DNA from: Paracamarosporium sp. OC-R06-R3
Lineage: Eukaryota > Ascomycota > Dothideomycetes > Pleosporales > Didymosphaeriaceae
DNA length: 64,000 nt
Assembly (NCBI GenBank): GCA_019828545.1
Contig: JACVRA010000101.1
Coordinates: forward strand, 426,658-490,657
Reading direction: 5' to 3'
Shown: positions 1 to 10,327 of the stretch, piece after piece
Position numbering within the stretch: the stretch's first letter is position 1
How the letters are laid out: every line of letters begins with the position of its first letter
Translations under genes and position numbers: made by a program
The notes under the pieces: model-generated
What the model saw: the letters and a program-made list of their open reading frames with translations, nothing else
Told to the model about the DNA's origin: nothing
The model's database searches: none

Positions 1-343
1 GAAAGGAGTTACGGAGGCGATATGTAGAGAGATCGAGAAACAGCTAGGGGCATAGAAAACGACGAGGGTCGGAGGTTGCAAGATATACACCAAGTTGAAA
101 CGTGGCGACGTATATATCTATGACCGTGAATAATGAGCGTAAGCATGCATGCTACACCGATATGTAGGGTGTGAAAGGCAAAAGCAACATAAAAACAGTA
201 TCTATTCGTGTGATCTGGCAGCATATAGTACACGTTAACGCACTGGTACATATAGACAAAATCTAAGATCAATGCTACCAACCCAACTCATCGTCGCGTT
301 CCGCTCGGAGTCAATGCAAGCAGGGAAAAGGAACCAAGGATAT
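1..343. other. Downstream flank of IDH2, no gene seen
   Basis: This is AT-rich sequence beyond the stop codon of the isocitrate dehydrogenase gene. The small reading frames here have no recognisable content. It probably holds the 3' UTR and intergenic spacer. Confidence 0.5.
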
Positions 344-1633
344 CTACTTCAGGGCCTTGATAACGGCATCGGCGTACTCGTATGTCTTGGCCTTACCGCC
401 AAGATCACCAGTGATGGACTAGGTTCAATCGTTAGTGTTTGCTCATGTATTGGGATGATTTGAGATAAGCCTACCTTGCCCTCGGCCAGCACCTTGAAGA
501 TGGCCTGCTCGATGTTGTTTGCGTAGTCGCCCAAGCTCATATGCCTCAACATCATCATGGAAGAGAGCAGCAATGCCGTCGGGTTTGCAAGCTGCTTGCC
601 TGCGATATCTGGCGCGCTACCGTGAACAGCCTCGAAGATAGAGCACTCGTCACCAATGTTTCCAGAGGGAGTCAAACCAAGACCACCAATCAAGCCAGCG
701 CACATATCGGACAGAATGTCTCCGTACAAGTTAGGCATGACAAGCACCTTGTCGTTGTAAGGCAGTGGGTCGGTAACCATCTTCAAGCACGTGTTGTCCA
801 GCAGCTCAGCGTCGAACTCAATGTCGGGGAAGTCCTTGGCGACGTCGCGCGCCGTGGACAGGAATAGACCGTCGGACATCTTCATAATGGTAGCCTTGTG
901 GACGGCGCGCACCTTCTTGCGGCCGATATCCCGCGCGTGCTGGAAGGCGTAACGGAGGACGCGCTCGGATGCCTCGCGCGTGATGAGCTTGATGCTTTGT
1001 ACCACACCATCGACCACGACGTGCTCAATGCCCGAGTACTCGCCCTCGGTGTTCTCACGGATCAGGACAGTGTCGACATCATCGTAAGGCGTCTTGTAAC
1101 CCTGGATGCTCCTGCAGGGGCGCACGTTGGCGAAAAGATTGAATGTTCGGCGGAGAGTCAAGTTGAGCGAAACGTGGCCCTTTCCAACAGGCGTGGCGAG
1201 CGGGCCCTTGAGGGCGACGAGGTTGCGCGTGACGCTGTCGATGGCCTCGTCTGGGATGACCGTCTTGCCATCCTTGAGGCGGGGCGTGACGTCGACGGGC
1301 TCCCACTTGATGGGTACGTTGGCAGCGCTGTAGATGTCCTTGACCGACTGCGCGATCTCAGGACCGATACCGTCACCCTCGATCAGCGTGACGGTGTACT
1401 TTCCGTCATTGCCCTTGGTGCCCTTGAACTTTGCGACCTCGGCAGCGGCGTAGTTTCGTGACTGTCGACCAATTAGTCTAATTGAAATGAAGATGATTGC
1501 GAGCTTCGCGATCGATGGTGCGCGCTCCAAGCAGGCGACTAACCTGCACCAATGCGGGCGTCCATCTCGAGGGTGCGTTCGCCCGGCGCAGGCATTGCCG
1601 CGCGGGGGCGCCAAAGGCACGTCCAGCCAACAT
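344..1633 (-). CDS. IDH2: NAD-dependent isocitrate dehydrogenase, catalytic (IDH2-type) subunit, mitochondrial
   Basis: It oxidatively decarboxylates isocitrate to 2-oxoglutarate with NAD in the mitochondrial TCA cycle, as the catalytic partner of an IDH1/IDH2 hetero-octamer. Exons read from the gene start are 1633-1544, 1461-475 and 418-344, giving 383 aa; both introns have GT-AG ends and keep frame. The N-terminus is rich in Arg and Ala, as expected of a mitochondrial presequence, before SRNYAAAEV. The core shows [11 protein letters not shown], the isocitrate-binding [23 protein letters not shown], the acidic metal site in NLYGDILSD and [13 protein letters not shown]. The intact SLNLTLR and GDILSD blocks match the catalytic IDH2 type; the regulatory IDH1 type is altered there. 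The second intron (56 bases) lies just before the last 24 residues, [19 protein letters not shown] and so on. Confidence 0.95.
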
Positions 1634-2435
1634 GGTGAAGGGCAGGATATATGTGTGAGGTTCGATTGCAGCTACGTGCCTAGTCGTAGCAGGATCGAGC
1701 GGGTGCTGATGTGCAGGCGGAGGTGTTGATGCTGTTCAAGGTAAAAGCAAAGCTTGCGGAGGAGATATCCCGCGGCTGCCACTTAGCACGTGTGGTCCGT
1801 GTCCCCGGCCTCCGGAACGCGTGCTCAAGCTTGACATTTCCTCCTGTCTTGCCTTCTCGAGTCGCTTTGTCAACTTTTAGTCGTAGACGTGCAAGCCAAT
1901 TGTCTCATCGTGGGCTTTCTTCTACATTACTGTGAGTGCTGGCGCTGTTGGCGCGCGATGACGTCTCGCCGAATGCGATGCCGAGTCCATTGTCACATGC
2001 GCGATAAATATCCATGCGACAAATTTTTTGCGCGCATTGTTGTACAGTGCTGTTCCCAGAGTATTGAGCAATGTCATATCTTCCATTGCCTGTTGTAGAG
2101 TAACTTACTATCTGCATACCTCTACTGCTCTACCTGCAGAATAGGACGGGCGAAAGGGTTACTCCATGAATAACCGAAAAGGAATGGTTAGATGCGTGCG
2201 CTACCCGATATAACGAATTTGTAGGTGTCTCACCTCAGTAAACCGTACAAGATGAAGCTGTCTTCTATTATAATGTAGCCTACGGAAATTCACATTAATA
2301 AATATAAGTACAAGGCCCACCCGCTGTTTTTCATCAATCATAGACGGTGTCCTCATCAACCATCCTACATCATGGCAAACTCATGCAAACCTCTCATACA
2401 CTCGCCAGCAGTCAAATTGAAGATCATCGTCTGTT
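1634..2435. other. Upstream region of IDH2
   Basis: About 0.8 kb lies between two minus-strand genes. It must hold the IDH2 promoter and the 3' end of the next gene. I see no convincing coding frame or named element. Confidence 0.4.
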
Positions 2436-3647
2436 CTATTTGTCCGCTTGTTTCCTTTGAAACACGAACAATGCGTCGTCCTTGCCCGCAAAACTCGGCA
2501 ATGGCATGCGCAACGTGAGTGCAAACTCCGGCAGGTTTTTCTCCGCCCACTCGTCCAAGACGGTATATCGGAAAGCAGTGAAGCCATTCGCGTTCTGAGT
2601 CCCCGCCACTACAATGGCGTCTCCCCTGAACCCTTCGAGTAGAGGCTCAGTGAAGCTGCCTGTAGCTGGCGGATACACAAGCAAGAGGACGCATCCCTTG
2701 CCCTTGTCGTTTTTATTCAAATAGGCCAAGCCGTTCTCATGGGTAGTGTCATTTACCCAACTAACGCGGAACTCGGATGACCCATCATCAATGGGCCGGA
2801 CATCAAGATCCTTCATTCCATCCGGTAACGGAAAATTTCTGAGCATAAAGGTCCAGTATCCGTTCCCTGAGCCGATGTCAAGTATGGGTCTTACGGCTTC
2901 TTTTGATGGCTTTGCGGGCTGTGCCAGCTTTGCAATAACATGTAGTGCGGCATAAGTCGGCACCACGCAACCGAAATGATGGTAGAACACTGGAAGTATG
3001 TGATGGGCTATCTTCGTATGTGCTGTGTTTTGCCATGGGCCAGCCCATTCTAGCTCCTCGCAAGAGTAGGCCCACAAGGTGAAGTACGGATTGGTGTGTA
3101 CTCGATCCTTCTTTGATGGAAGCAGGCCGGTAGTAGTGTTATGGAAGCGCGATTGGAGGTGATTTGCAGCGTGGGCGCGAAGGGTGTTAGATTTCGAAGT
3201 CGCTTTGAGGGCGTTCAGCGCCTTGGGAAGAGACACGGATGGAGAGAAGAGGTTGATGTAGGTAGTAATATCATCCGCTGATGGGTGAGGTGGATCGTTC
3301 TAGCAGAGTCAGATGATTTGTTATATACATGGCATGCACAGGACAGAGCAATGAGAGTGGTTTGATAGGATTGATAACAGAGTTTGGTATTTGACTTTAC
3401 ATACAGGGGTTCCTTTCTCATCGTGATACCAGTTGTGCATACCATTTGAGCGCTTGTTCTCGATCGCCTTTTGTGTAAAGGCAAGTGTGGTCTCGCCGTG
3501 CGCTATGTAAATATAACTGTCGTTCTTGGGGATGGTGAAGGCGGCGCGAATGCACCTTTCGAAGGATTTTCCGTTGTGTGATGGACTATATTTTTCGTCC
3601 GTCCAATCTTGAAATAGCGCATCTGGATGGAAGTTCCTCAGCGTCAT
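2436..3647 (-). CDS. SAM-methyltransferase-like conserved fungal protein
   Basis: Two exons, 3647-3405 and 3299-2436, join in frame across a 105-base intron to give 368 aa. The join reads KGTP then NDPPHPSADD. The middle contains LDIGSGNGYWTFML, which resembles motif I (the nucleotide-binding glycine loop) of class I methyltransferases. It is followed by a patch ending VLLLVYPPATGSF, consistent with a Rossmann strand, and by WAEKNLPEF. No signal peptide or membrane segment is visible. Substrate and cellular role cannot be read from the sequence. The methyltransferase call rests on one motif, so a non-catalytic Rossmann protein is possible. Confidence 0.65.
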
Positions 3648-4126
3648 GACTGTTTTTTTACTTATGATGGGGGCTCCGTCAATGTTTCTGTACGAAAATT
3701 ACGAAGAGAACTCCAGACGAGAAATCTGGATAGGTTCCCGGGCTCCGGTTACAAACGTATGCACTCCAAAGATTCGGTACAGACGCTGCGAGTATTTTCT
3801 CTTAGAAAAACGGCAAAGTGATGACGAACTTCGTTGTGTCTGAGACGGATGCAGGTCGAAGCGGGGTTAGTTCCGCGCCATCGCTTAACGCACCAATCGC
3901 GCTCTCCGATTGTCAATGCTGCAATTCGTCATCTGTCGGTAAGCAGACGATGCTTGCCGGCCTCGACACCGCGCTCGTCAGGACTTACTCACCATTGTAA
4001 ATGCTTAGGACCAAAGACGGCTTCTAACTAGAACCCGCTGTAACCTTCTCGCACTAACCTTGCAGCGCGACTGACAAGTATAAAGGACACCCGCCGCTTC
4101 GACGGTGCAGAAAAGGTTCGTTTGAA
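3648..4126. other. Divergent promoter between methyltransferase-like gene and pirin
   Basis: This 479-base region separates genes transcribed away from each other. The only distinct element is a TATA-like sequence close to the pirin start. Confidence 0.5.
4079..4085 (+). promoter_or_regulatory. TATA-like box of the pirin gene
   Basis: The sequence TATAAAG lies about 42 bases upstream of the first pirin ATG. If it works as a TATA box, transcription would begin very close to that ATG, leaving a short leader. It is a consensus match only. Confidence 0.4.
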
Positions 4127-5113
4127 ATGACAGACACAGCAACTGAACAACAACAACAACCGCATACTTCGAGTGTCACTACAAAGAGCTTCGCAGCACT
4201 TATCGCAGTTCTAGCAATCACCCTGGCGTTCTCATCGTCCCTTCGTAGCGCTCTTTCCTCCGCCCTCCAGAAACCCTCTGCCCCTTTCGTTCGGACCATG
4301 ACAACAACCGCTTCGCCTGCAACCATGAAGATCACCAAACGCCCCTGGTCCGCCCGCGGCCACGCCGACCACGACTGGCTATACACCTACCACACCTTCT
4401 CCTTCGCCTCGTACTACTCTCCCAACCCCCTCCACCAATCCTTCGGTCCCCTGCGCGTCATAAATGAAGACCGTGTCAAGCCGACCACTGGTTTTGGCAC
4501 GCATTCGCACGCCGAGTTCCTCATATTCTCCTATATTATCAATGGAACGCTGGAGCACAGAGACAGCATGGGCAACCTGGAGAACCTGAAGAGGGGCGAA
4601 GTGCAGTTTACCAGCGCAGGGACGGGAATCAGGCATTCGGAATACAACCGCGATAACAAAGATGAGGTCCATTTCTTACAGATTTGGGCGAAGCCAAACA
4701 AGTCTAGGCTAACACCTCACTACGAGACGAAGAAATTTACCGATGAGCAGAAGCAGGACAAATTGGTGCGCATCATGGAGAACACAGATCGCCTAGGCGA
4801 GAAGACCTCCACCTCGCCTATCGGGCTGCAAGCAGATCTTAGCATGGATGCATCTATCCTATCGCCGGGCAAGAGCGTCACACACGAAGTTGTTGCTGAG
4901 GGCCCCCGAAAGATATTCTTGCAGCTTGTTATGACAGGGCGGACGCAGCCCAAGGAGGGCGGCGCGAAGATCAAGGCCGGTGATGTGGTGTTAGGAGAGG
5001 GCGATGGCGCATATGTCGAGGGTGTGAGCGGCCCAGGTAAGGTTGAGGTGGAGAGTGTGGGTGACAAGCCTGCAGAGTTCTTGTTGTTTGATATGGGGAC
5101 CGAGGATGCGTAA
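4127..5113 (+). CDS. Pirin family cupin protein with N-terminal extension
   Basis: Single-exon gene of 328 aa. From about residue 67 (MKITKRPWSARG) it matches pirins: FASYYSPN, FGPLRVINEDRV, the metal-site block GFGTHSHAEFLIFSYIINGTLEHRDSMGN, and TSAGTGIRHSEYN. The His residues of THSH and LEH are the expected iron ligands of the N-terminal cupin barrel. Pirins are nuclear Fe proteins in animals, and some relatives are quercetin dioxygenases; the fungal role is unknown. Residues 1-63 are an extension with a Gln run (residues 8-11) and a hydrophobic stretch around 20-43 (SFAALIAVLAITLAF), so the long form may be membrane-bound or imported. In-frame ATGs at 4301 and 4325 would make a canonical-length pirin. 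Confidence 0.9.
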   Translation: MTDTATEQQQQPHTSSVTTKSFAALIAVLAITLAFSSSLRSALSSALQKPSAPFVRTMTTTASPATMKITKRPWSARGHADHDWLYTYHTFSFASYYSPNPLHQSFGPLRVINEDRVKPTTGFGTHSHAEFLIFSYIINGTLEHRDSMGNLENLKRGEVQFTSAGTGIRHSEYNRDNKDEVHFLQIWAKPNKSRLTPHYETKKFTDEQKQDKLVRIMENTDRLGEKTSTSPIGLQADLSMDASILSPGKSVTHEVVAEGPRKIFLQLVMTGRTQPKEGGAKIKAGDVVLGEGDGAYVEGVSGPGKVEVESVGDKPAEFLLFDMGTEDA

Positions 5114-5514
5114 GTAAGTTTTTGTAGATAAAAATAGACATTCCGTATTTAACACCTTCCCCTGTCGCAGCTTCTTCTCTCTATAAGCTATGGGGTTGCC
5201 ACGACAAAGTATATTAACAGCAACACCGCAGGTGTGCTTAGATTTTAAGGCATTCCCATTGATGATATAGTACGACTAAACTCAAGTGCGGAAACCGTGG
5301 ATAGTTATTATGTAGAGAGCGTCATGGATTTGATTACCGATAGTAACTGCTACGGTAACAGCGACGACAGAGGCGGGAACCCGTATAATGAGCGCAATTC
5401 AGGAAAAATTAAAGCGTGCAACACATGCTTCGTGTATATGGTAGGAAGGCATGAAGCCACGGTTTTATTGTGCTGACAATGTAAAGACGTATTTTCCAGA
5501 TCATACTCCAAGTC
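5114..5514. other. Convergent intergenic spacer
   Basis: About 0.4 kb between the ends of pirin and the next minus-strand gene. Probably 3' UTRs; no coding frame is supported. Confidence 0.5.
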
Positions 5515-6349
5515 TTATTGTTCCCATTTTGGCCCTCTATTCCGCTCATAACGAGCATTCCAACGTTCCAGATATGCAGCTCCTTCTTCAGTGAATGGAT
5601 TGCCGCTGAACAAAGTGAAAGTTTTGTCTGGGCATTCTGGGCGTGGAGCTGTCGTGTCTCCTGTCTGCCAGAACGGGCAATATACATTGTGTACGTGACT
5701 TTCTGGTGGATTTCGCATCGCTTTCCACCGTTCGTTCAAGCTTCCAGCTGGCGATTTTGAACTGTTGTAATCACCATCAATTTTACAGGGTTGGCTGTTT
5801 AACTCTTGACCAGGCTGCGTATTTTTGGGAAGCTGGTAGTTCTCTTGTCTTGATTTGGACTCGTCTGAGGCTTCGCCTGCACCATCGTTGCTCATAGATG
5901 CCGAGGCATGGTAGAGACTAGGATCAGTTGTTGATGTGGCATCGTCCCCACTGTCAGAGGAAGGATGATCAGTCTTCATAAATGTCGATGCTTCCTTCGA
6001 TCCTTCCAACATTCTTTCCTCGTTCGACACTTTTGGACGCTTCGTCGAAACACTCTTTCCTATCATGCGTAAACTTCCAAATGGTCGCCTCCATGAAGTA
6101 CGATGCGCCGCATACTGTAAAAGGCACATGGGCATAGCGTCGATTCCTAGTAAGTTTACTATATGATTGCTGGGGTTTGAAGCCGTGTCTTTTATTGTGA
6201 GTAGTTATCAGGGTCAGTATGCCAACGTGGCTATTCTGAATGGTGTTAACGCTTGTGGTGGCGATCGCAATCAAGAGTAGGACAAGGAGAACTAGATTGT
6301 GGAAGACGTCTGATGTATCTGTTGTTATTCCTGTAAAATTGGAGACCAT
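5515..6349 (-). CDS. Hypothetical single-pass membrane protein with acidic tail
   Basis: I recognise no family. Proposed exons 6349-6227 and 6114-5515 give 240 aa. Exon 1 encodes a short N-terminus with an NFT glycosylation sequon and a hydrophobic segment at about residues 16-36 (VFHNLVLLVLLLIAIATTSV). Exon 2 encodes a basic stretch (YAAHRTSWRRPFGSLRMIGK), a Ser/Asp/Glu-rich middle and a C-terminus with NVYCPFWQTGD and NPFTEEGAAYLERWNARY. The acceptor (TTTTACAG) is good; the donor GTTGGC is weak and the 112-base intron is a guess. Alternatively the upstream frame and the downstream frame starting at 6135 are separate. The layout resembles the small membrane proteins at 41-48 kb. Confidence 0.5.
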
Positions 6350-6520
6350 GACATGCAGTCACAGATCAATCTTCAAATCGCTGCCTTTATCCAACGAATA
6401 TGCCAAACAAAATTCCGCCCAGGGTATAGTGATTGTAGTGTGAAGTCTAGCTCTAATCGGCAGCATACCAAGAAAACGAGCTTTCCCCTTTCGTAACGTA
6501 ATCGTTATCTGTCAATTGGC

Positions 6521-6844
6521 TCATTGCCTCCTCACTGTCTCCCTCCATGTTTGCTCCTCCTTGTGCTCTAACCAAGCCACGAACAGCTGGAACAAATATG
6601 CAGCGCAGAAGACGACCCCAAACGCCTTTGGCAGTTCCGAATCGAGAAGATAAAATGCGGATCCATAGAGCTGGATGGTGATGAATAGTCCAATTGCGAA
6701 GCAAACGAGGATGCCTAACATTTCTAACAGCTCAGACGACTTCGTAGACCGTGGTATTGAAATCGATGTTTTGAATCGCCCATGCAGCGAACTGAAAACC
6801 TCCGACGCCACGGGGAAAGCGCGCATTTTGAGGATTGTAGACAT
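6521..6844 (-). CDS. Small hypothetical membrane protein, two helices
   Basis: Single-exon frame of 107 aa with an ATG start and no recognised family. Two hydrophobic segments are visible, at about residues 40-62 (LLEMLGILVCFAIGLFITIQLYG) and 71-92 (LPKAFGVVFCAAYLFQLFVAWL). A charged end follows (EHKEEQTWRETVRRQ). The basic N-terminus (RFKTSISIPRSTKSS) would place both ends in the cytosol by the positive-inside rule. It lies 171 bases upstream of another small membrane protein on the same strand. Confidence 0.55.
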   Translation of the reverse strand: MSTILKMRAFPVASEVFSSLHGRFKTSISIPRSTKSSELLEMLGILVCFAIGLFITIQLYGSAFYLLDSELPKAFGVVFCAAYLFQLFVAWLEHKEEQTWRETVRRQ

Positions 6845-7886
6845 GTTTGCGGGCAGCTCGCGGTTTGCTGTTCGACGTGAAGTTGATGGTTGTACGGTCG
6901 TTCGTTTGCACGTTAGTCGACGCGCAGTATGACAATTCGAACGCGGGTGATTTGTGGTGGGGGGAAATTAGTGACAGGTGGTTCTAGAGCAGGTCATGCA
7001 TCCCTCTTGTAGGCTTGGAAGTGGATATCAGCTTGGCTGCTGCGGATGCCGGACTCCGGGGCGCAGGCGTTGGTGTCGGATCGGACAAGCGTCTCCTCTA
7101 GGCCTGACGCCCGATTTTGTTACACAAATAGGGCGAAGTCCGTCAAATATAGCACAAAGATGCAAATATATGCATACAAGAAAGGTCGAAGTACAACGTT
7201 GTGTTCGAATTTCAATGTTAGGGAGGTACAAGTCAGGAGTACCCAAAAGCTGCGCCTCCACAAGTGAATGCGCCTAGATAGTAGTGTGAAACACGTACCA
7301 GTAGTGCTAGTAAGCATGCGCACATTTGAGAACGCGTGCATCGCCTCGTATTTGACCCGCAATGCAGAAGATCGTCTCTTTCCCCGGAGGTCGCCTCGGA
7401 CAATTTTCTATGAGATCATATAGCACTAGGCCTTCGGCTATCGTCGATCTTTGGTAGATGCCCGAATTCTTCGTTGATAAGCGTCTCCTCGTCAACAAAA
7501 TAGACGGAGACCGTGATCGTGCAATATACAAAATGACTTCTTAGGTAGCCTAGGATTGTTTGTGTGCTTCCGCCCCGGCTTGTGCACGACGCTGTATCTT
7601 GTCATCCATCCAGTCACATGGTGGTCATCTGACATCGCTCGTTTTATGGTTGGTCATGCCGCAGTTCGAGAAAGAGTGGTGGATTGGAATTAACGTTACC
7701 AAGCTGGAGTGTGATAGAATACGCCCCGCGTTCGCGAAGGTCGAGAACGTACACCATACTCTGTGTCAAGTTAACTCAGAACGTATAATGTACACGAGGG
7801 TCTTTACATTGTTTTGAATGAACGCCAACTCCTCGCAAGCTCAGGCGCAGTCGTTCATACGAGTACTTGGTAGAACATACGATCAG
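6845..7886. other. Intergenic region of about 1 kb
   Basis: This lies upstream of the small membrane protein gene and beyond the MFS transporter stop. The short frames present overlap on several strands and have no recognisable content. I see nothing I can name. Confidence 0.4.
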
Positions 7887-9734
7887 TTACACACTCCGCT
7901 TTCCCCTCGTTTCGAATGGCAAAAGAAGACTCAAGACCACCAACAGGCCGAAGAGACTAGCGCAAACAAAGAGCGGCGCAGTTGTCTCGACATTGGCATA
8001 ACTTCCGATCAAGACACCGCTGATACCTCCGACACGGTTCAGAACAACGCAAAGGCCGTATCCAGTAGCACGATGGGCACTGGGCAAAATCTCAGGCGTG
8101 TAGGCATAGATTGTTCCGTAATAGATGTTGGAAGCTGCAGTAATAGCTGCACTCACACCGACATTCTGCGCCGGAGTGCGGATTTGAGTCTACCACAGTT
8201 AGCTCATACATCAACTTTGAAAGAGAGAAGTAGACTCACATAGCCAAACTGCAACACCATCGTAAGAAGGGCACCGACAGCAAGTGTCCCTCGCCTCCCA
8301 AAAAATTTCAGCTCAACCAAGACACCAGCAATGATGGGTCCACCCAATCCAGAGAGCTGATTGATCGCGTAGTCTCTCCATTTGCGCGAGTTTGACGGAG
8401 TACCGTGTACATCAGCTCCTCGAGTCGCGAGATAATACGGCAAGAAGGTTGAGTAAAGCGGTGATACCATGCCAATGACAAACCAGTTGGCAATGATCAC
8501 AATAGTCGACCACGCCAGTATCTTGGTCTCGAACAAGCCTCCAATATGTTTCCAGAGACGAAGTGAAGACCATCTCGACTTCTCCGTATGCAGGACTCTT
8601 CCTTGAGATTCAAGATCTTCCAATCGCAAGGAAAATGGACGCTTGTATTGCGTAGCAAGATCCTCCAGCACCTTGAACGCATCCGCGTCACGGTTTTGTG
8701 CAATGAGCCAACGTGGTGTTTGCTTCATGCGCACGAACAATAAGCGCGCTACACTCAGGACAAGAACAAGACTGCCGGAAGTAAAGTGGAGGTACCTCCA
8801 CCCCCAGTTCTCCGACTTGGGACATTCAGCTGGCCCAGTTGCCGTTGAAGGGCAGCTGAAGTTGCTCATGAACGCCCATGCGAACAAACCGGTTATTGTG
8901 TAGCCGACAGCCCACCAAATGGACATGAAAGTCACAAGCCAGGCGTTCTTCACAGGTAGGAATTCTAAGAGATTGGTCGAATCGAGAATATAATTTCCGC
9001 CAGCGCCGGCCGAATATATGGCTACCCTATGATAAGGTTAGCTGATTGTTTTGTAAGTCATCGTCGAAAAGCCTTTAGTGCTCGTAAAAGCGCAGAGTGG
9101 ACGTTGAGTAGACTCAATCTCTGCGTTACCTACATTAGGGTAACACAGTGTACTCACGCTATCCTCCTAGCAATTTATATCGAGCACTTACATGGTTGAG
9201 AAGGAGTAGTAGTCCGGCATTCCACCAGCAATCAGAACAAAAGCTGCACAGATAAACAGGCTGCTGTTGAACGCCAGCTTCCGGCCGATGATGTCTGCAG
9301 TGAACCCCCACAGCCCGGCGCCGGCTAGCAACCCAACTTGAGAGGCGAGCGCAACACCAGCAATCTGTTTGACTGGCCTTCCAAACTCAAGATCCACGGC
9401 TGGCTGCGAAATAGATTGGCAGACAATGAGAAGCTACGAGAACGTCAGCGCTGACATGTTCAAATTATAAGCATTGGATTCACACCGAGTCTACGGCATA
9501 TCCGAATCCATTGAAGAAGAAGAGCTTCCATTGGAACGGAGTCATGCCAATCTCATCGATGGCAGCATTGATCAGTGCTATTTTCTTGGTTAACACTGGG
9601 TCGACACGCGAGGAGTCGTAGACCTCGTTAGTCGAACCAAGCTCATCAGAGTTACTGTCATTTTTGCTTTCGATTACAGGAGCTTTAGAGACATTCTCAA
9701 CGTCATCCCCAATCTTCTTCTCGGGTAAATCCAT
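7887..9734 (-). CDS. MFS transporter, SV2/metabolite-symporter type
   Basis: Four exons, 9734-9486, 9433-9192, 9026-8240 and 8189-7887, make 526 aa with frame kept at every junction. After an 80-residue hydrophilic N-terminus comes NAAIDEIGMTPFQWKLFFFNGFGYAVDS, then the MFS motif A region GLWGFTADIIGRKLAFNSS, VAIYSAGAGGNYILDSTNLLEFLP, PRWLIAQNRDADAF and YTPEILPSAHRATGYG. This is the layout of organic-solute/proton symporters related to SV2 and sugar porters, with about 12 helices. The substrate is not readable. It shares a 593-base divergent promoter with a TauD-type dioxygenase, which suggests a sulfonate or other organic acid used by that enzyme; this is inference. Intron 2 is unusually long (165 bases) and holds two hairpins. 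Confidence 0.9.
9091..9144. repeat. Two adjacent inverted repeats in MFS intron 2
   Basis: Arms CGCAGAG (9091-9097) and CTCTGCG (9119-9125) enclose a second pair, TTGAGT (9104-9109) and ACTCAA (9112-9117). Directly after, GTTACC (9125-9130) pairs with GGTAAC (9139-9144). The whole pattern lies inside the 165-base intron, between donor and acceptor. Confidence 0.7.
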
Positions 9735-10327
9735 GTCTTATATCTCTTTACGTATGTAGCCTTCTCAAACTCGCACTATGGGGTACCTAGGCAAGCTGGA
9801 ATGCATGATGTTAAGTACCTCAGGTAATGTGGCGGAGATCGGACTAAGAAGAGTATCAAAACCCGAACGATGCAAGCCACACGCCTCTTGATAAGCATGG
9901 AAGATATGTCAAAGTTTGGGAGGGTACATAGACAAGTAAAGTCCCACGCGGGGAGCATTGTTGGTGTGGAGGGCAGCCAATGAGAGCGGAGCGGACATCG
10001 CAAGATTCGAGCACGCGAGATGTACGTCGATTGCGACACGCTTATGCCTGACGATCAGCGAGCGCAATTAGCACGTTCGAGAGCGGTAATATGATGTGAC
10101 TGCTTTAGGAACGAGGTGTGAGGAACGTTGCAGAGGGCGGTTTCTAAGCGAAGCACTCATGACACACGTGGTAGGCTACCCCTCTTGCGGTTACTAATCG
10201 ACTACAACCACTCGCAAGCTCTGCTAGCATGTATAGTAGACGTATATAGCAGACGCATCTTTCCTAACTTAAAGCCTACAGGGAAATCAGTTGAACACCC
10301 TGATTGTTGATCTTTATCTACGCTACA
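9735..10327. promoter_or_regulatory. Divergent promoter of MFS transporter and TauD dioxygenase
   Basis: These 593 bases separate two start codons facing away from each other, so both promoters must lie here or overlap. I did not identify a named binding site. Confidence 0.5.

Noticed and set aside
898..1461. 187-codon plus-strand frame opposite IDH2
   Set aside because: It lies wholly antisense to the conserved IDH2 exon; codon constraints of the real gene explain its openness.
1657..1668. GGTTCGATTGC, B-box-like
   Set aside because: The consensus is broken at the end and no cloverleaf could be drawn around it.
9135..9140. TTAGGG telomere-like hexamer
   Set aside because: A single copy inside an intron hairpin; no tandem telomeric array.
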